A DNA stretch of 64,000 nt from HXMU1420-13 sp965249965 (GCA_965249965.1 OZ252262.1:2666001-2730000), one strand, 5' to 3'. Positions 51,824 through 61,572 are shown, counted from the stretch's first letter. Program-made: numbers and translations. Notes: a model not told the origin generated them from the letters alone.

Positions 51824-54798
51824 AGTGTAATTCTATTTAGCTCAATGATAACTTTTTTCAATTCAATTTCTAATTGCTCCAATTCACTTTCTAAAGAATT
51901 AAAGCTTCCATCTGATTCCAGGATATTCTCGACTTGTACAATATGCTTTCTAACATTGTTTGTGCCTAAGTAGCTTGCCATCGACTTTGACTTATGGGCT
52001 GCATTACCTAAAACCTGATATTCATTTTCTGCAAGAGCCACTTTCATTTCATTCAACAATTCGGGCATGTCGTTTCGGAAACTGTTAACCATCTCCAGAA
52101 TAAATGTCTCATTGTTTCCACTTAGCTCTCGCAAATAGGTTAGATCAACATTTTTAGAATCAGATTTATTTTCGCTTAAAGATCTTGCTTGATTTAATTC
52201 ACTCTCTAACCCAAGCTGACTCGAAATGATATCGAATAGAATTGCCGGATTGTAGGGCTTAGAAATATAATCGTTCATACCTGATTGAAGGCATTTTTCT
52301 CGTTCCTCCGGCAATGCAGCAGCGGTCATAGCAACAATTGGCACTTTTGAAACCGCCGAATCTAGTGCTCGGATCTGTAAGGTTGCCTCAATTCCGTCCA
52401 TCACCGGCATTTGCATATCCATTAATACTAAATGGAAGTCCTCTTCAATTAATATGTTGAGAGCTATTTTTCCATTTTCTGCGTAATCAACATCTGCACC
52501 CCATGTTGAAAGAATCTCATTAGCGATTTCAAAATTTACCTGATGGTCATCAACTACTAAAATCTTAAACCCTTTCAGTTTATCGACCTTCTCGAATAGT
52601 TCACTATTTTTATCAAATAAGGCCGTTTCTACATCAACTTTCTCGAGGCTAAGTTCTATGATAAATGAACTGCCCTTGTTCACTTCTGATTCAACAGTGA
52701 TCGTGCCATTTAATTTTTCAATGAGCTCTTGCACGATATTTAATCCCAATCCGGTGCCACCATATAGAGTTGATGTATTTGTGGAGGACTGATCAAAGGC
52801 ACCGAAAATTTTATCGATGTGTTCTTCAGGAATACCAATTCCTGTATCCCATACTTTGATTTTAAAAGAGTGTTCGGTTTCTGTTTTAGATATCGAAGAA
52901 CATTCTATCCCGATACTACCACGATGGGTAAACTTGATAGCATTAGATAGCAAATTCAACAGAATTTGTCGAACACGAACAGGATCTGTCAGTAGTGGGG
53001 AATCAAATATTTCAAGCCCTTTAACTTCTATGGATAGATTTTTATCGTCGGCCCTGTTTTTGATATTTTGAATGACTCCTTCAACGATGGTATTAAATTG
53101 AATGGGAGTTTCTGAAAGTATCAGCTTCCCTTCTTCCAATTTGGATACATCCAAAATATCGTTGATGATATGAAGAAGGTGTTCGGAGGAATCTTTCAGT
53201 ATTCCCAAATACTTTTTTTGGGAGTCGTTTAAAGGAGTTCGCTCTAACAAATGCACAATTCCTACTACCCCATTCATCGGAGTTCGAATTTCGTGACTCA
53301 TATTAGCCAGAAATTTCTGTTTCATCCTACGCGATTCTTCTGCCTCTTCCCTGGCTCTGATTAGTTCTTTCTCAGCTTCTTTCTTCTCGGTTATGTCTCT
53401 GTATTCCCAGAGGTGCCCTAAATATTCTTGCTCGAGATAAATGGGAATAAAATCCCTTTCAAATATCCTGCCATCAGCAAAATGAATTTCTTCGTTTGTA
53501 ATAATTTTTCGCTGCTGTACAATCTCGTTAACATCAGCTACAAACAATTCTGGATCTTTAAGCAAATGTTTCGACTGTTCTGCTGAATTTGAACAATCTA
53601 CTCCAATTAGATCACTTGGTTTGGCTGGAATATTAAATATGGAACAAAATTCTTCATTCGTAACCAGGATGTGGCGGTTCTTATCCTCTAGTAAAATGCC
53701 ACTGTTTAAACTAGAAATTAAAGTGGTTAAGCGGGTAGAAGTGGTATTAAGCTCAAGATTAGTTTTTTTGATGTCTGTAATATCAAGGGCATACCCGATC
53801 ATCATTTCAAGATTATTCTCTTCATCAAACACGGGGTACAAGTTTCTTAGCTTCCACTCCATCTCACCTTGCGCATTAGTGAGTTTTTCCTCAAAATTTA
53901 ATGGCTCTTTGCTTTCAGCAACTTGTTTAAAAACCTCTCTTCGTTTTTTTGCTATCTCGATTGGCTTGTTTCGATGTTCAACATAATCGAAATCATCTTT
54001 ATCGATAATCCATGAGCGAATTTCCGGATTTTTAATGGCTATAGGATTTACGAATTTATATCGATGATCTTTATCAAAAACAACCAGATCTGAGGGAATG
54101 GAATTGAGTACGTTTTCATAAAATGCACGCTGTTCCTCCAATTTTTTTCGCGCCTCGAATTTTTCAATAACTGATTCTACCCCAGCTGCATACGCTAACA
54201 AAATTGCTTCATCATTTTCTGACCAGTCGTATTCGATATCCAATAACTCGATACTAATGATGGCTCGTATTTTCCCCTGATATTCGATGGGCATCAAAAC
54301 TACTGAGCTTAACCCAATTAAGTTCATTGTTTTAGACACCAGGCGATGCCGCTTATGACCAGAATTAAATTTAACCAGCTTTTTACCTTTGAGGAATTGT
54401 TGGGCAAACTGAAAAAATAATTGATCTAAATTTTCTTGCCCTAATAGGAGTTGAAAAAGTGAATCGAATTCAGAATTAGCATGCTTAAAGTTGTTGATTA
54501 ATTTAAATCGATCACTTCCTTCTTCTACCGTTGCAATACTAAATCGATCAACTTCTATGGTACTTCCAACAATGTTGATGGAGTCCATTAAGGCTTTTTC
54601 GAAGTTTTCCTCTTTAAATAGAACGATCAATGACTTCGAAATTGCTTCTAAAAGTTCGTCCTTCGTTTTATATAATTTTTGAAGGCGTTCGTTGGCGGTG
54701 AATAATTCGAGAGCTTTTTTTTCAAGGATATTTTCTGCCTCTTTACGAGCTTGCTTCTCGCGTTCAATGCGTTTTTTATAAAGCTCCAGATCGCTCAT
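51820..54798 (-). CDS. Hybrid sensor histidine kinase (GAF-PAS-PAS-HisKA-HATPase-REC-Hpt), H-NOX partner
   Basis: A 992-residue soluble kinase with no membrane helix. Residues 1-48 are a charged coiled coil (IEREKQARKEAENILEKKA). A GAF-like domain occupies about 50-215, and two PAS domains about 225-345 and 355-475. HisKA has H502 in ANMSHEIRTPMNG. The ATPase domain has DTGIGIPEEH and GGTGLGLNIVQ. The receiver has D794 (LVLMDMQMPVMDG), and the C-terminal Hpt has H935 (GNAAHKSKS). This is a complete internal phosphorelay. It starts 5 bp after the H-NOX gene, so nitric oxide or oxygen bound by H-NOX probably regulates autophosphorylation. Confidence 0.94.
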   Translation of the reverse strand: MSDLELYKKRIEREKQARKEAENILEKKALELFTANERLQKLYKTKDELLEAISKSLIVLFKEENFEKALMDSINIVGSTIEVDRFSIATVEEGSDRFKLINNFKHANSEFDSLFQLLLGQENLDQLFFQFAQQFLKGKKLVKFNSGHKRHRLVSKTMNLIGLSSVVLMPIEYQGKIRAIISIELLDIEYDWSENDEAILLAYAAGVESVIEKFEARKKLEEQRAFYENVLNSIPSDLVVFDKDHRYKFVNPIAIKNPEIRSWIIDKDDFDYVEHRNKPIEIAKKRREVFKQVAESKEPLNFEEKLTNAQGEMEWKLRNLYPVFDEENNLEMMIGYALDITDIKKTNLELNTTSTRLTTLISSLNSGILLEDKNRHILVTNEEFCSIFNIPAKPSDLIGVDCSNSAEQSKHLLKDPELFVADVNEIVQQRKIITNEEIHFADGRIFERDFIPIYLEQEYLGHLWEYRDITEKKEAEKELIRAREEAEESRRMKQKFLANMSHEIRTPMNGVVGIVHLLERTPLNDSQKKYLGILKDSSEHLLHIINDILDVSKLEEGKLILSETPIQFNTIVEGVIQNIKNRADDKNLSIEVKGLEIFDSPLLTDPVRVRQILLNLLSNAIKFTHRGSIGIECSSISKTETEHSFKIKVWDTGIGIPEEHIDKIFGAFDQSSTNTSTLYGGTGLGLNIVQELIEKLNGTITVESEVNKGSSFIIELSLEKVDVETALFDKNSELFEKVDKLKGFKILVVDDHQVNFEIANEILSTWGADVDYAENGKIALNILIEEDFHLVLMDMQMPVMDGIEATLQIRALDSAVSKVPIVAMTAAALPEEREKCLQSGMNDYISKPYNPAILFDIISSQLGLESELNQARSLSENKSDSKNVDLTYLRELSGNNETFILEMVNSFRNDMPELLNEMKVALAENEYQVLGNAAHKSKSMASYLGTNNVRKHIVQVENILESDGSFNSLESELEQLEIELKKVIIELNRITL

Positions 54799-54803
54799 TT
54801 ATT

Positions 54804-55334
54804 CTATCCGATAACGAATTTAACTTCGCTTCCATCTTCTGAAATCAACTCTCTGGAGATTTCTAAGTCTTCCCCATAATGTTCTAATGTTTTTTCCATC
54901 AAACCCTGGGCAAGGGCAGACATACTCCGCTCGCTTTTATAAATCATTTCCATTTTGCCATCTACAATTTTCGTAGAAAATTTTGGTAAAGTTGCGTCTG
55001 GATAGAGCTTTTGAACCTCTACGTGAATATAATTATCGATGGAAGCAAGAAATTCAAAACTATTCGAGGCTTTTTCAAAAAAAACTGGATATGATTTTAA
55101 AAAGGTATCGAACAGGTACCGACCAAAAGCATGAAGTAACACTTCAATTTCAGTTTTTGTCTGTTTTGATAGATTTACTACCAGGTTTACAATTTCTGAA
55201 TGGTCATAGGTGCCCACTGAAGTGTACACACCACCTGATTCTAATTCTGTAGTTTCGATTAAAGTATCAACCATATCGTAGCCAAACTCTTGTTCAACCA
55301 TTTCAAAAAATTCGGTAAAAACGATCCCCTTCAT
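54804..55334 (-). CDS. hnoX: H-NOX (heme nitric oxide/oxygen-binding) sensor protein
   Basis: A 176-residue stand-alone H-NOX domain. It starts MKGIVFTEFFEMVEQEFGYD. It has the proximal heme ligand H104 in SIDNYIHVEVQKLYPDA and the propionate-binding Y132-x-S134-x-R136 motif (YKSER). These place it with bacterial heme sensors. The distal-pocket tyrosine of oxygen-binding members cannot be judged by eye, though most stand-alone H-NOX proteins paired with kinases sense NO. It is the first gene of a three-gene operon with a hybrid kinase and a receiver. Confidence 0.9.
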   Translation of the reverse strand: MKGIVFTEFFEMVEQEFGYDMVDTLIETTELESGGVYTSVGTYDHSEIVNLVVNLSKQTKTEIEVLLHAFGRYLFDTFLKSYPVFFEKASNSFEFLASIDNYIHVEVQKLYPDATLPKFSTKIVDGKMEMIYKSERSMSALAQGLMEKTLEHYGEDLEISRELISEDGSEVKFVIG

Positions 55335-55365
55335 AGTGCCATTTTATATTGGTGGTTATAAATAA

Positions 55366-55395
55366 ACGAGTTTCACCCTTTCGGACAAAACTCGT
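55366..55395 (-). terminator. Terminator of the LruC gene with GAAA tetraloop
   Basis: Read on the minus strand, ACGAGTTTTGTCC-GAAA-GGGTGAAACTCGT forms a 13-bp stem (three G-U pairs) closed by a GNRA tetraloop and followed by TTATTTAT. It lies 49 bp after the LruC stop and before the H-NOX start. The G-U pairs favour the minus-strand transcript, fitting this orientation. Confidence 0.7.
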
Positions 55396-55444
55396 CGATA
55401 GTAAGAATCTAAATTATCTGCTGCTAAAAAACAGCACCTCCAGA

Positions 55445-57370
55445 TTAGTCTTTATTATAGAACATCACTGTATTCATGTTAGCATTGTTTTGGTGAAACC
55501 AATCGGTATGGGTTACCCCACTACTTTCTGCCCAGTTTCTGAAATTTACATAGGCATTCGCAAAATCTGAATTTTCTGAGGGATACTGAATAGATTCCAT
55601 CACATGTAATGCCCATGGAAGTCCATCTGAGTTTTTGTATGTAAAGCCCAAATCGAAATTACTTGCATCATCCTGGGTACCAAATAAATTCATGCTTGCT
55701 TTCGCTGTTGGCTGCTGACCCGGTAAATGTATTTCATTTCCGCGGTTAAATTCTGTGATCATGAATGGGTCGTACTTATTAATGCTATTTTCTGGTATTG
55801 GATTTGTAAAAATAACTCTTGTAATAATTTTTGCATCCTCAACATGAGGTTGATCATTAAATACATTAGTAACTGAGAATCCTGCTGGTGGTGGCAAAAT
55901 TGAGCGAGAGTTGTCAAAAATTGGGATTACTGCATCCGTTAACCCCGCTTCAGTTCCATTCGAATTTAATTTGATGAATTCGTATTCCAGAACATTACCG
56001 GAAACTGATTCAACCAGGCTTTGGTCAATTCCTAAATTAAATAGAAGAGACCCTTTTTTGAGTCCACCAACGGCTTTTAATATTGTTTCAATAACTAATT
56101 CTTTCACATCACCATTAGCGTGTTTCACATAGGTAAATTTATAATCAGCTACCAGATCATTGAAATCATAATCTCCTACTGATGGCCACTGGTCTTCAAA
56201 CAATATCGTTGCATGGGAATTGTACGATGGCCAAAAACTTGAATATGCACGATCAGGATCGTTCGGGAATTCGTCGTCATATCCGGAGAGTCCATCGCCG
56301 TCTGCATCTGTGGCTTTTTTCGTTTGAACAACATTTCCAGTTTCGATAGCCGAATATGGATTAGCTGTTATATAAAAGATGGCGTCATTGAAATCGTTAT
56401 CCCCACCCGGTCGTGAAATATCTTCAAAACTAAGTAGCAATAATTCACGCTCTTCATCTTCCAGAAGAATCACATGTTGATTATAAGTATCAGAAGTAAA
56501 GTCGTTAAAATCGTTAATCGAATATTTAATTCCTGAGACAAGGTTAATATCACCCGATCGGCGATTCCATGCATTAGGCATTAAAAACCAACCAATAGAC
56601 GTACCTGCATCAAATCTGCCTAAGTACACTTTATCTCCCATATATAAGCCACCACCGGATCCGGCATAGGATACGTTTGGAAAAATGATGGTTAAATTAT
56701 CAACTTCGTTAATCGAATTTGGAGGATTTTGAGAATCGAAAGTGAAATAACCAAGCACATTCCGATACCCTGCCCCTTCATGTACAAACGTGATCCAAAC
56801 ATCGGCATCATCGTTTATTACAGTGTTCATATCTAAGCCATTTAAGTATTCCGGACTGTACGTTGGTACAGGTCGCCCTTCGGGCAAAGTAACATTGATG
56901 TCATTTCTGAGGGAATTATCCAGATCATCTCGATCTACGAGGTAGTTTGGCACACCACTTGAATTCCAGTCTCCCATAGCATAATAGCCTTCAAGCGCCA
57001 TTAACTTTGAACTTGGATCTGAGCCATTTTGTACAAAATCAAAACGGTAATCACCATTTCCGGATATTCCCTGAGGAATTGAGTAAATCCCCTTCGTTGT
57101 CACATCGATATCGATGTTTAAATCTTCCCCTTCAAGAAAATATTTTCCCAAATAAGAAGTATCTGATTCATCAACTTGATAAACCGAAGCAAGGTGATTT
57201 GTATGAGATTCAGGAAAATTAAGATCAACAGATCGTGCAGTTCTGAAGTCAAAATCTTTTGAAACCTGAATTTCACTAAACTCAGCATTTTCAGTACTTA
57301 GAGAGTCTCCAATTACATATTCGCAGCCTGCAAATACTACCATCAGCATTAAAAATTGAATGTATTTCAT
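55445..57370 (-). CDS. LruC domain (DUF4842) lipoprotein with DUF4114 domain
   Basis: A 641-residue surface or outer-membrane lipoprotein (lipobox MVVFAGC, C16). A DUF4114-like domain lies at about 235-335 (GWFLMPNAW and NDFNDAIFYITA). A calcium-binding type-3-repeat loop follows near 350-370 (ATDADGDGLSGYDDEFPND). The C-terminal LruC/DUF4842 domain has ILFEDQWPSVGDYDFNDLVA. LruC proteins are large secreted Bacteroidota and Leptospira proteins of unknown function. It sits downstream of the polysaccharide and LytTR genes, behind three repeated CGATGAA sites. Confidence 0.88.
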   Translation of the reverse strand: MKYIQFLMLMVVFAGCEYVIGDSLSTENAEFSEIQVSKDFDFRTARSVDLNFPESHTNHLASVYQVDESDTSYLGKYFLEGEDLNIDIDVTTKGIYSIPQGISGNGDYRFDFVQNGSDPSSKLMALEGYYAMGDWNSSGVPNYLVDRDDLDNSLRNDINVTLPEGRPVPTYSPEYLNGLDMNTVINDDADVWITFVHEGAGYRNVLGYFTFDSQNPPNSINEVDNLTIIFPNVSYAGSGGGLYMGDKVYLGRFDAGTSIGWFLMPNAWNRRSGDINLVSGIKYSINDFNDFTSDTYNQHVILLEDEERELLLLSFEDISRPGGDNDFNDAIFYITANPYSAIETGNVVQTKKATDADGDGLSGYDDEFPNDPDRAYSSFWPSYNSHATILFEDQWPSVGDYDFNDLVADYKFTYVKHANGDVKELVIETILKAVGGLKKGSLLFNLGIDQSLVESVSGNVLEYEFIKLNSNGTEAGLTDAVIPIFDNSRSILPPPAGFSVTNVFNDQPHVEDAKIITRVIFTNPIPENSINKYDPFMITEFNRGNEIHLPGQQPTAKASMNLFGTQDDASNFDLGFTYKNSDGLPWALHVMESIQYPSENSDFANAYVNFRNWAESSGVTHTDWFHQNNANMNTVMFYNKD

Positions 57371-57441
57371 TGTATTTATAAATGATTTTTGCGCCTTTTC
57401 TTTAAAGTTAAGCTCTCAGGTAGGATCGGATGTTAATTAAC

Positions 57442-57488
57442 CGATGAACTTGTTTATAAGTCGATGAATGAGATATTTCATCGATGAA
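57442..57488. promoter_or_regulatory. Three direct CGATGAA repeats with 20-bp period (candidate LytTR sites)
   Basis: CGATGAA occurs at 57442-57448, 57462-57468 and 57482-57488, exactly 20 bp apart, the outer two continuing as CGATGAACTT. They lie 72-118 bp upstream of the LruC start and just after the LytTR regulator gene. A -7-like TAACTTTA (minus strand, 57410-57403) lies between them and the gene. LytTR proteins bind paired direct repeats about two helical turns apart. Confidence 0.55.
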
Positions 57489-57568
57489 CTTAAATAGGCA
57501 GGAAAGCTTCAGTAGTTAAAATGCTGATAAGCACAAAAAGTCTACACGAATGGTCAAACAGACTAATC

Positions 57569-58255
57569 TCAGATTACATTTATCGTACGATATAAGCGTT
57601 GTTTGTAGGTATTCCCGATTGGGATCATTTTATCCCCAAGAACTGCAGTACCTTCTTCAATCGAATCCAACTTTTGGAGATTGATGATATGTGAACGATG
57701 GATACGAACAAATTCGGATTTTGGGAGCCTGGCTTCGATTCCATGCATCGTTGAAAGCGCATGATATTTACCGGAATCAGTGTGAATGGTTATATAATCG
57801 GCCATTGCCTCAATATTTATTACCGACTTAAGCATCACTTTTTTTATTAACCCATCCTTTTTCACAAAAATGTAATCACGTACATCTTTTGTACCACCGG
57901 CTTGATTGAACCGGGTTTGAGCTTTATCTACCGCTTTTAAAAATCTTGGTTTTTCAACAGGCTTAAGAACGTAATCGGCAACATCCATTTCGAACGCTTC
58001 CGCGGCGTGCTTCTCGTTGCCTGTGATAAGGATAATCTGTGGCTTCTCTCTTAACGAATCGATAAGCTCGAGACCCGTCATTTCCGGCATATTGATATCC
58101 AGAAAAATCAGGTCTACAGGCTCATCTTTAAGCACTTGAACTGCTTCAACTGCAGATTCACACATTGCTAAAAGTTCTAAGTTTGGTACAAGTTGCACCA
58201 ATTCTTTTAAAATACTTCGCGAGGCGAAATCGTCATCAACAATTATACAGTTCAT
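57569..58255 (-). CDS. LytTR-family response regulator
   Basis: A 228-residue regulator. The receiver has the pocket IVDDDFA, phosphoacceptor D53 (LIFLDINMPEMTG) and K98 in YVLKPVEKP. A LytTR DNA-binding domain (about 125-228) has FVRIHRSHIINLQKL. The start at 58255 is chosen because GGAG lies just before it; a TTG at 58276 is immediately after the upstream stop and adds seven residues. No partner kinase is adjacent. As the last gene of the polysaccharide operon it may control that operon and the LruC gene. Confidence 0.93.
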   Translation of the reverse strand: MNCIIVDDDFASRSILKELVQLVPNLELLAMCESAVEAVQVLKDEPVDLIFLDINMPEMTGLELIDSLREKPQIILITGNEKHAAEAFEMDVADYVLKPVEKPRFLKAVDKAQTRFNQAGGTKDVRDYIFVKKDGLIKKVMLKSVINIEAMADYITIHTDSGKYHALSTMHGIEARLPKSEFVRIHRSHIINLQKLDSIEEGTAVLGDKMIPIGNTYKQRLYRTINVI

Positions 58256-58276
58256 TGCTCCGGGTTTGTTAATCAA

Positions 58277-59443
58277 CTAGCCTAGGCGCGTTGATCTTTG
58301 CCAATTTACGTGTTGTTTCCCGCTAAAGTAGCGAAACCAACCCGCAATTGCACTAATATGCATAAACGTAAAGTAAACAATAAGTAATAATGGCTTCGGC
58401 AGGTGTTTCTGATTCATTTCAACCGATAAATACGTAAGCGACAAAGCGAAAGTACCTCCCACAAAGTAAGTTAAGTACATGCCTGATTGATAAATCAAGA
58501 TCCCACTCAAAATATAGCTTAGTAATAATGCTAGTGGAGCTAATGTCCAGCGACTTACTCGATGCACGAGAAATGAAAATGATTTTATGCCATATCTTTT
58601 GATGTTAAACAAAGCACGGCTTCGGATGGTCGACTGAATACCACCGGCACAGATTCGAACTTTTCTTTTCCATTCGTCTTTATATGATGCCGAACCATAT
58701 TCTGTGGCATAAGCATTTGGTTCGTAAATCACCTTATACCCAAACTCCACCACTCTTGTTGACAGCATAAAATCATCTAAAAGGGTATCTGAGGGCATTG
58801 TGTCGTATAGCTCAGAGCGAATAGCAAATAACTCACCTGCTGCCCCTATTACAGATGCTACATCCGAATCTAGTTTTTTCAACCAACTTTCATATGTCCA
58901 GTAAAGCCCTTCGCCTTCTGCTGATTCTCCATCAGAAGTGGAGCGTACTTTTTTCTCACCGGAAACCATTCCAACATCTGGATAATTGAAATTTTTACCC
59001 ATATGGATTAATGCATCTCTGTTTAGCATAGCGTTGGCATCAGTAAACACTAGAATTTCATTATTAGCTATCCTGGCAGCTCGATCCATTGCTTTTATTT
59101 TTCCATTTCTTGATGATTCATGAACAAGCATAATATCATCACCAAATGTAGCAGCAATTGAATTCGTATCATCAGTAGAGCCGTCTGTTATCACGATGAT
59201 TTCTAACTTTTCTGATGGATAACTCAAGTCCAGACTATTACTGATTTTATTAGCTATCCAATTACCTTCATTGTACGCTGGAATAATTAAACTCACAGAA
59301 GGTAACTCGGTTGAAGGTGTGTAATATACTTTCTGTTTTTTGTCTTTTATCATTCTAAGAATTGCCATAATTGGTCCGTATAATGCATATACAAACACAA
59401 TTACAGCAATACACAATGCAAATATTATCTCTAATAGCAGCAT
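58277..59443 (-). CDS. Membrane-bound GT2 glycosyltransferase
   Basis: A 388-residue family GT2 enzyme. It has an N-terminal membrane helix, then VSLIIPAYNEGNWIANKIS, ITDGSTDDT, the metal-binding FTDANAML, LLDDFMLS, and a KRKVRICAGG segment at the place of the Q-x-x-R-W motif of processive synthases. Three or four C-terminal helices follow (about 300-370). It resembles polysaccharide-synthase-like transferases that couple synthesis to export. It follows the UXS-like gene by 3 bp. The sugar and linkage are unknown. Confidence 0.88.
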   Translation of the reverse strand: MLLLEIIFALCIAVIVFVYALYGPIMAILRMIKDKKQKVYYTPSTELPSVSLIIPAYNEGNWIANKISNSLDLSYPSEKLEIIVITDGSTDDTNSIAATFGDDIMLVHESSRNGKIKAMDRAARIANNEILVFTDANAMLNRDALIHMGKNFNYPDVGMVSGEKKVRSTSDGESAEGEGLYWTYESWLKKLDSDVASVIGAAGELFAIRSELYDTMPSDTLLDDFMLSTRVVEFGYKVIYEPNAYATEYGSASYKDEWKRKVRICAGGIQSTIRSRALFNIKRYGIKSFSFLVHRVSRWTLAPLALLLSYILSGILIYQSGMYLTYFVGGTFALSLTYLSVEMNQKHLPKPLLLIVYFTFMHISAIAGWFRYFSGKQHVNWQRSTRLG

Positions 59444-59446
59444 GAC

Positions 59447-60421
59447 TTACCCAGCAATTTTTAGCTCTAATTGTTGAGTACCGGAAACGGCCCTTTTAAA
59501 GTATGCTAAGGTTTTTGCTAACCCATCTTTTCGTCTAACTTGAGGTTCCCAACCAAGTACTTTTCTTGCTTTATCAATATTCGGCTGTCTTACCTTAGGA
59601 TCATCAGAGGGAAGATTTTTATAAATAATTTCACTCTTACTATCTGTGAGTTCAATGATCTCTTTTGCGAAATCTAAAATTGATACTTCCTGTGGATTTC
59701 CAATATTTACAGGTTCACACTCATCCGACATCGCCAATCGATAAATTCCTTCAATTAAATCATCAACATAAGTAAATGATCGGGTTTGGGAGCCATCACC
59801 AAAAACAGTGATATCCTCACCTCTTAACGCCTGTCCCATGAATGCTGGTAAAGCACGTCCATCGTTCAATTGCATTCTTGTGCCATAGGTATTGAAAATT
59901 CGAACAATTCGGGTTTCGACACCATGATACCTGTTGTAAGCCATAGTCATAGCCTCGGCAAATCGTTTAGCTTCGTCATACACACCTCGGAATCCTGTAG
60001 GATTTACATTTCCCCAATAGTCCTCTTTTTGAGGGTGTACAAGTGGGTCGCCATAAACTTCACTTGTTGAAGCAAGCAAGAATCTGGCTCCTTTTTCTTT
60101 TGCAAGCCCAAGCGCTTTATGTGTACCTAACGACCCAACTTTTAAGGTTTGAATTGGCATCTCCAAATAGTCGATGGGTGATGCAGGTGAAGCGAAATGA
60201 AGAATCAAATCTAATTCACCCGGAACATGGATAAATTCAGTGACATCTTGCTTGATGAATGTGAAGTTATCGTTACCTAGTAAATGAGCTACATTATCGA
60301 TTGAACCAGTTGACAGGTTATCCATAGCTACCACCTCCCAACCTTCTGCAATAAATCGATCTGATAAATGAGAACCTAAAAATCCGGCTCCACCTGTTAT
60401 TAATACTCTTTGTTTTGACAT
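59447..60421 (-). CDS. UDP-glucuronate decarboxylase (UDP-xylose synthase)-like
   Basis: A 324-residue short-chain dehydrogenase with NAD motif GGAGFLGSHL, HFASPASPIDYLEMPIQTLK, ASTSEVYGDP and catalytic Y-x3-K in VYDEAKRFAE. The ASPASP signature and GSQTRSFTYVDDL are characteristic of UXS enzymes that convert UDP-glucuronate to UDP-xylose. Its supplier, UDP-glucose dehydrogenase, is two genes upstream. I use the ATG at 60421 (GGA seven bases before); an ATG at 60433 is possible. It follows galE within the operon. Confidence 0.87.
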   Translation of the reverse strand: MSKQRVLITGGAGFLGSHLSDRFIAEGWEVVAMDNLSTGSIDNVAHLLGNDNFTFIKQDVTEFIHVPGELDLILHFASPASPIDYLEMPIQTLKVGSLGTHKALGLAKEKGARFLLASTSEVYGDPLVHPQKEDYWGNVNPTGFRGVYDEAKRFAEAMTMAYNRYHGVETRIVRIFNTYGTRMQLNDGRALPAFMGQALRGEDITVFGDGSQTRSFTYVDDLIEGIYRLAMSDECEPVNIGNPQEVSILDFAKEIIELTDSKSEIIYKNLPSDDPKVRQPNIDKARKVLGWEPQVRRKDGLAKTLAYFKRAVSGTQQLELKIAG

Positions 60422-60456
60422 AATTTTTTCCATTTGTTTGATTTCTTTTGTCAAAA

Positions 60457-61572
60457 CTAAGCCGTTACAGTAGCTTTTAGTGAGGTTTTCGTTGAGCTAA
60501 GCAGATCCATCGATGAACTCATATTTTCTTTGGATGAAATTTTCTTGCTCATTTTTGATTCAAAACCATGTGGATTTTTTAACTGCCAAAACCAGGCATC
60601 AGCACACATTTTTTCCAAATCATATTCAGCTTTCCAGTAGAGGTCTTCGTAAGCTTTTGTGGGATCTGCCCATAATGCTTCAGCGTCACCTTTGCGACGA
60701 GCTACAATTTTATAAGGGATATTGATTCCACTTACCTTTTCAAACGTTTTAACTACGTCTAGTACAGAATAGCCTTTGCCTGTTCCAAGATTTATTGCCT
60801 CAAAGCCTGCTGTTGTGATTGACTCAAGAGCGGCAATATGTCCATTGGCAATATCCGTAACATGGATATAATCGCGAATACAGGTTCCATCCGGAGTGTT
60901 ATAATCACCCCCAAATATGGACAAACTTTCACGCTTACCCGATGCCACCTGTGCAATATAAGGCAGTAGGTTGTTGGGTATCCCTGAAGGGTCTTCCCCG
61001 ATATCACCTGAGTCGTGGCCACCAATAGGATTGAAGTATCTCAATGCTGTCACGCTCCAATCCTGATCTGCAGCGCATATATCTTTCAACGCGTTTTCTG
61101 TATAGAATTTTGTTCGGCCATATGGGTTTGTTGGGTTTAATGGATTACTCTCATTAACAGGAGATTCTCCTTCATCACCATAGACGGTACATGAAGAACT
61201 AAAAACAAGATTTTTAACATTATGTTTGTCCATTACCTCGAAAAGCGTAATGCTGCCACGTAAATTATTGGAATAATACATCATTGGATTTTCCATCGAT
61301 TCACCTACGGCTTTGTATCCGGCAAAATGAATTACGCTGTCGATTTTGTATGTACTAAAAAGTCGATCTAACTCTTCATAATCTCTGATATCAACAGCAC
61401 GAAAAATCAGACTTTTGTCAGCAATGGAAGTAATTCTTGAAATCACTTTTTTATTGCTATTAGCCAGATTATCGATACCGATAACTTCGTAGCCTTCATC
61501 TAGTAACTCTATGATTGTATGACTAGCGATATACCCAGTTGCGCCTGTAACTAGTATTGTAGTTTTAGACAT
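60457..61572 (-). CDS. galE: UDP-glucose 4-epimerase
   Basis: A 371-residue epimerase with NAD motif VTGATGYIASHT, VVSRI-to-DIRD cofactor loop, FSSSCTVYGD and the catalytic YGRTK. It also has the substrate-binding RYFNPIGGHDSGDIGEDP, all GalE-type. A C-terminal extension of about 30 residues (NMSSSMDLLSSTKTSLK) goes beyond the usual length and is serine-rich. The start at 61572 has a strong GAGGAGAG ribosome-binding site and overlaps the ugd stop by 8 bp. It interconverts UDP-glucose and UDP-galactose for polysaccharide synthesis. Confidence 0.93.
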   Translation of the reverse strand: MSKTTILVTGATGYIASHTIIELLDEGYEVIGIDNLANSNKKVISRITSIADKSLIFRAVDIRDYEELDRLFSTYKIDSVIHFAGYKAVGESMENPMMYYSNNLRGSITLFEVMDKHNVKNLVFSSSCTVYGDEGESPVNESNPLNPTNPYGRTKFYTENALKDICAADQDWSVTALRYFNPIGGHDSGDIGEDPSGIPNNLLPYIAQVASGKRESLSIFGGDYNTPDGTCIRDYIHVTDIANGHIAALESITTAGFEAINLGTGKGYSVLDVVKTFEKVSGINIPYKIVARRKGDAEALWADPTKAYEDLYWKAEYDLEKMCADAWFWQLKNPHGFESKMSKKISSKENMSSSMDLLSSTKTSLKATVTA

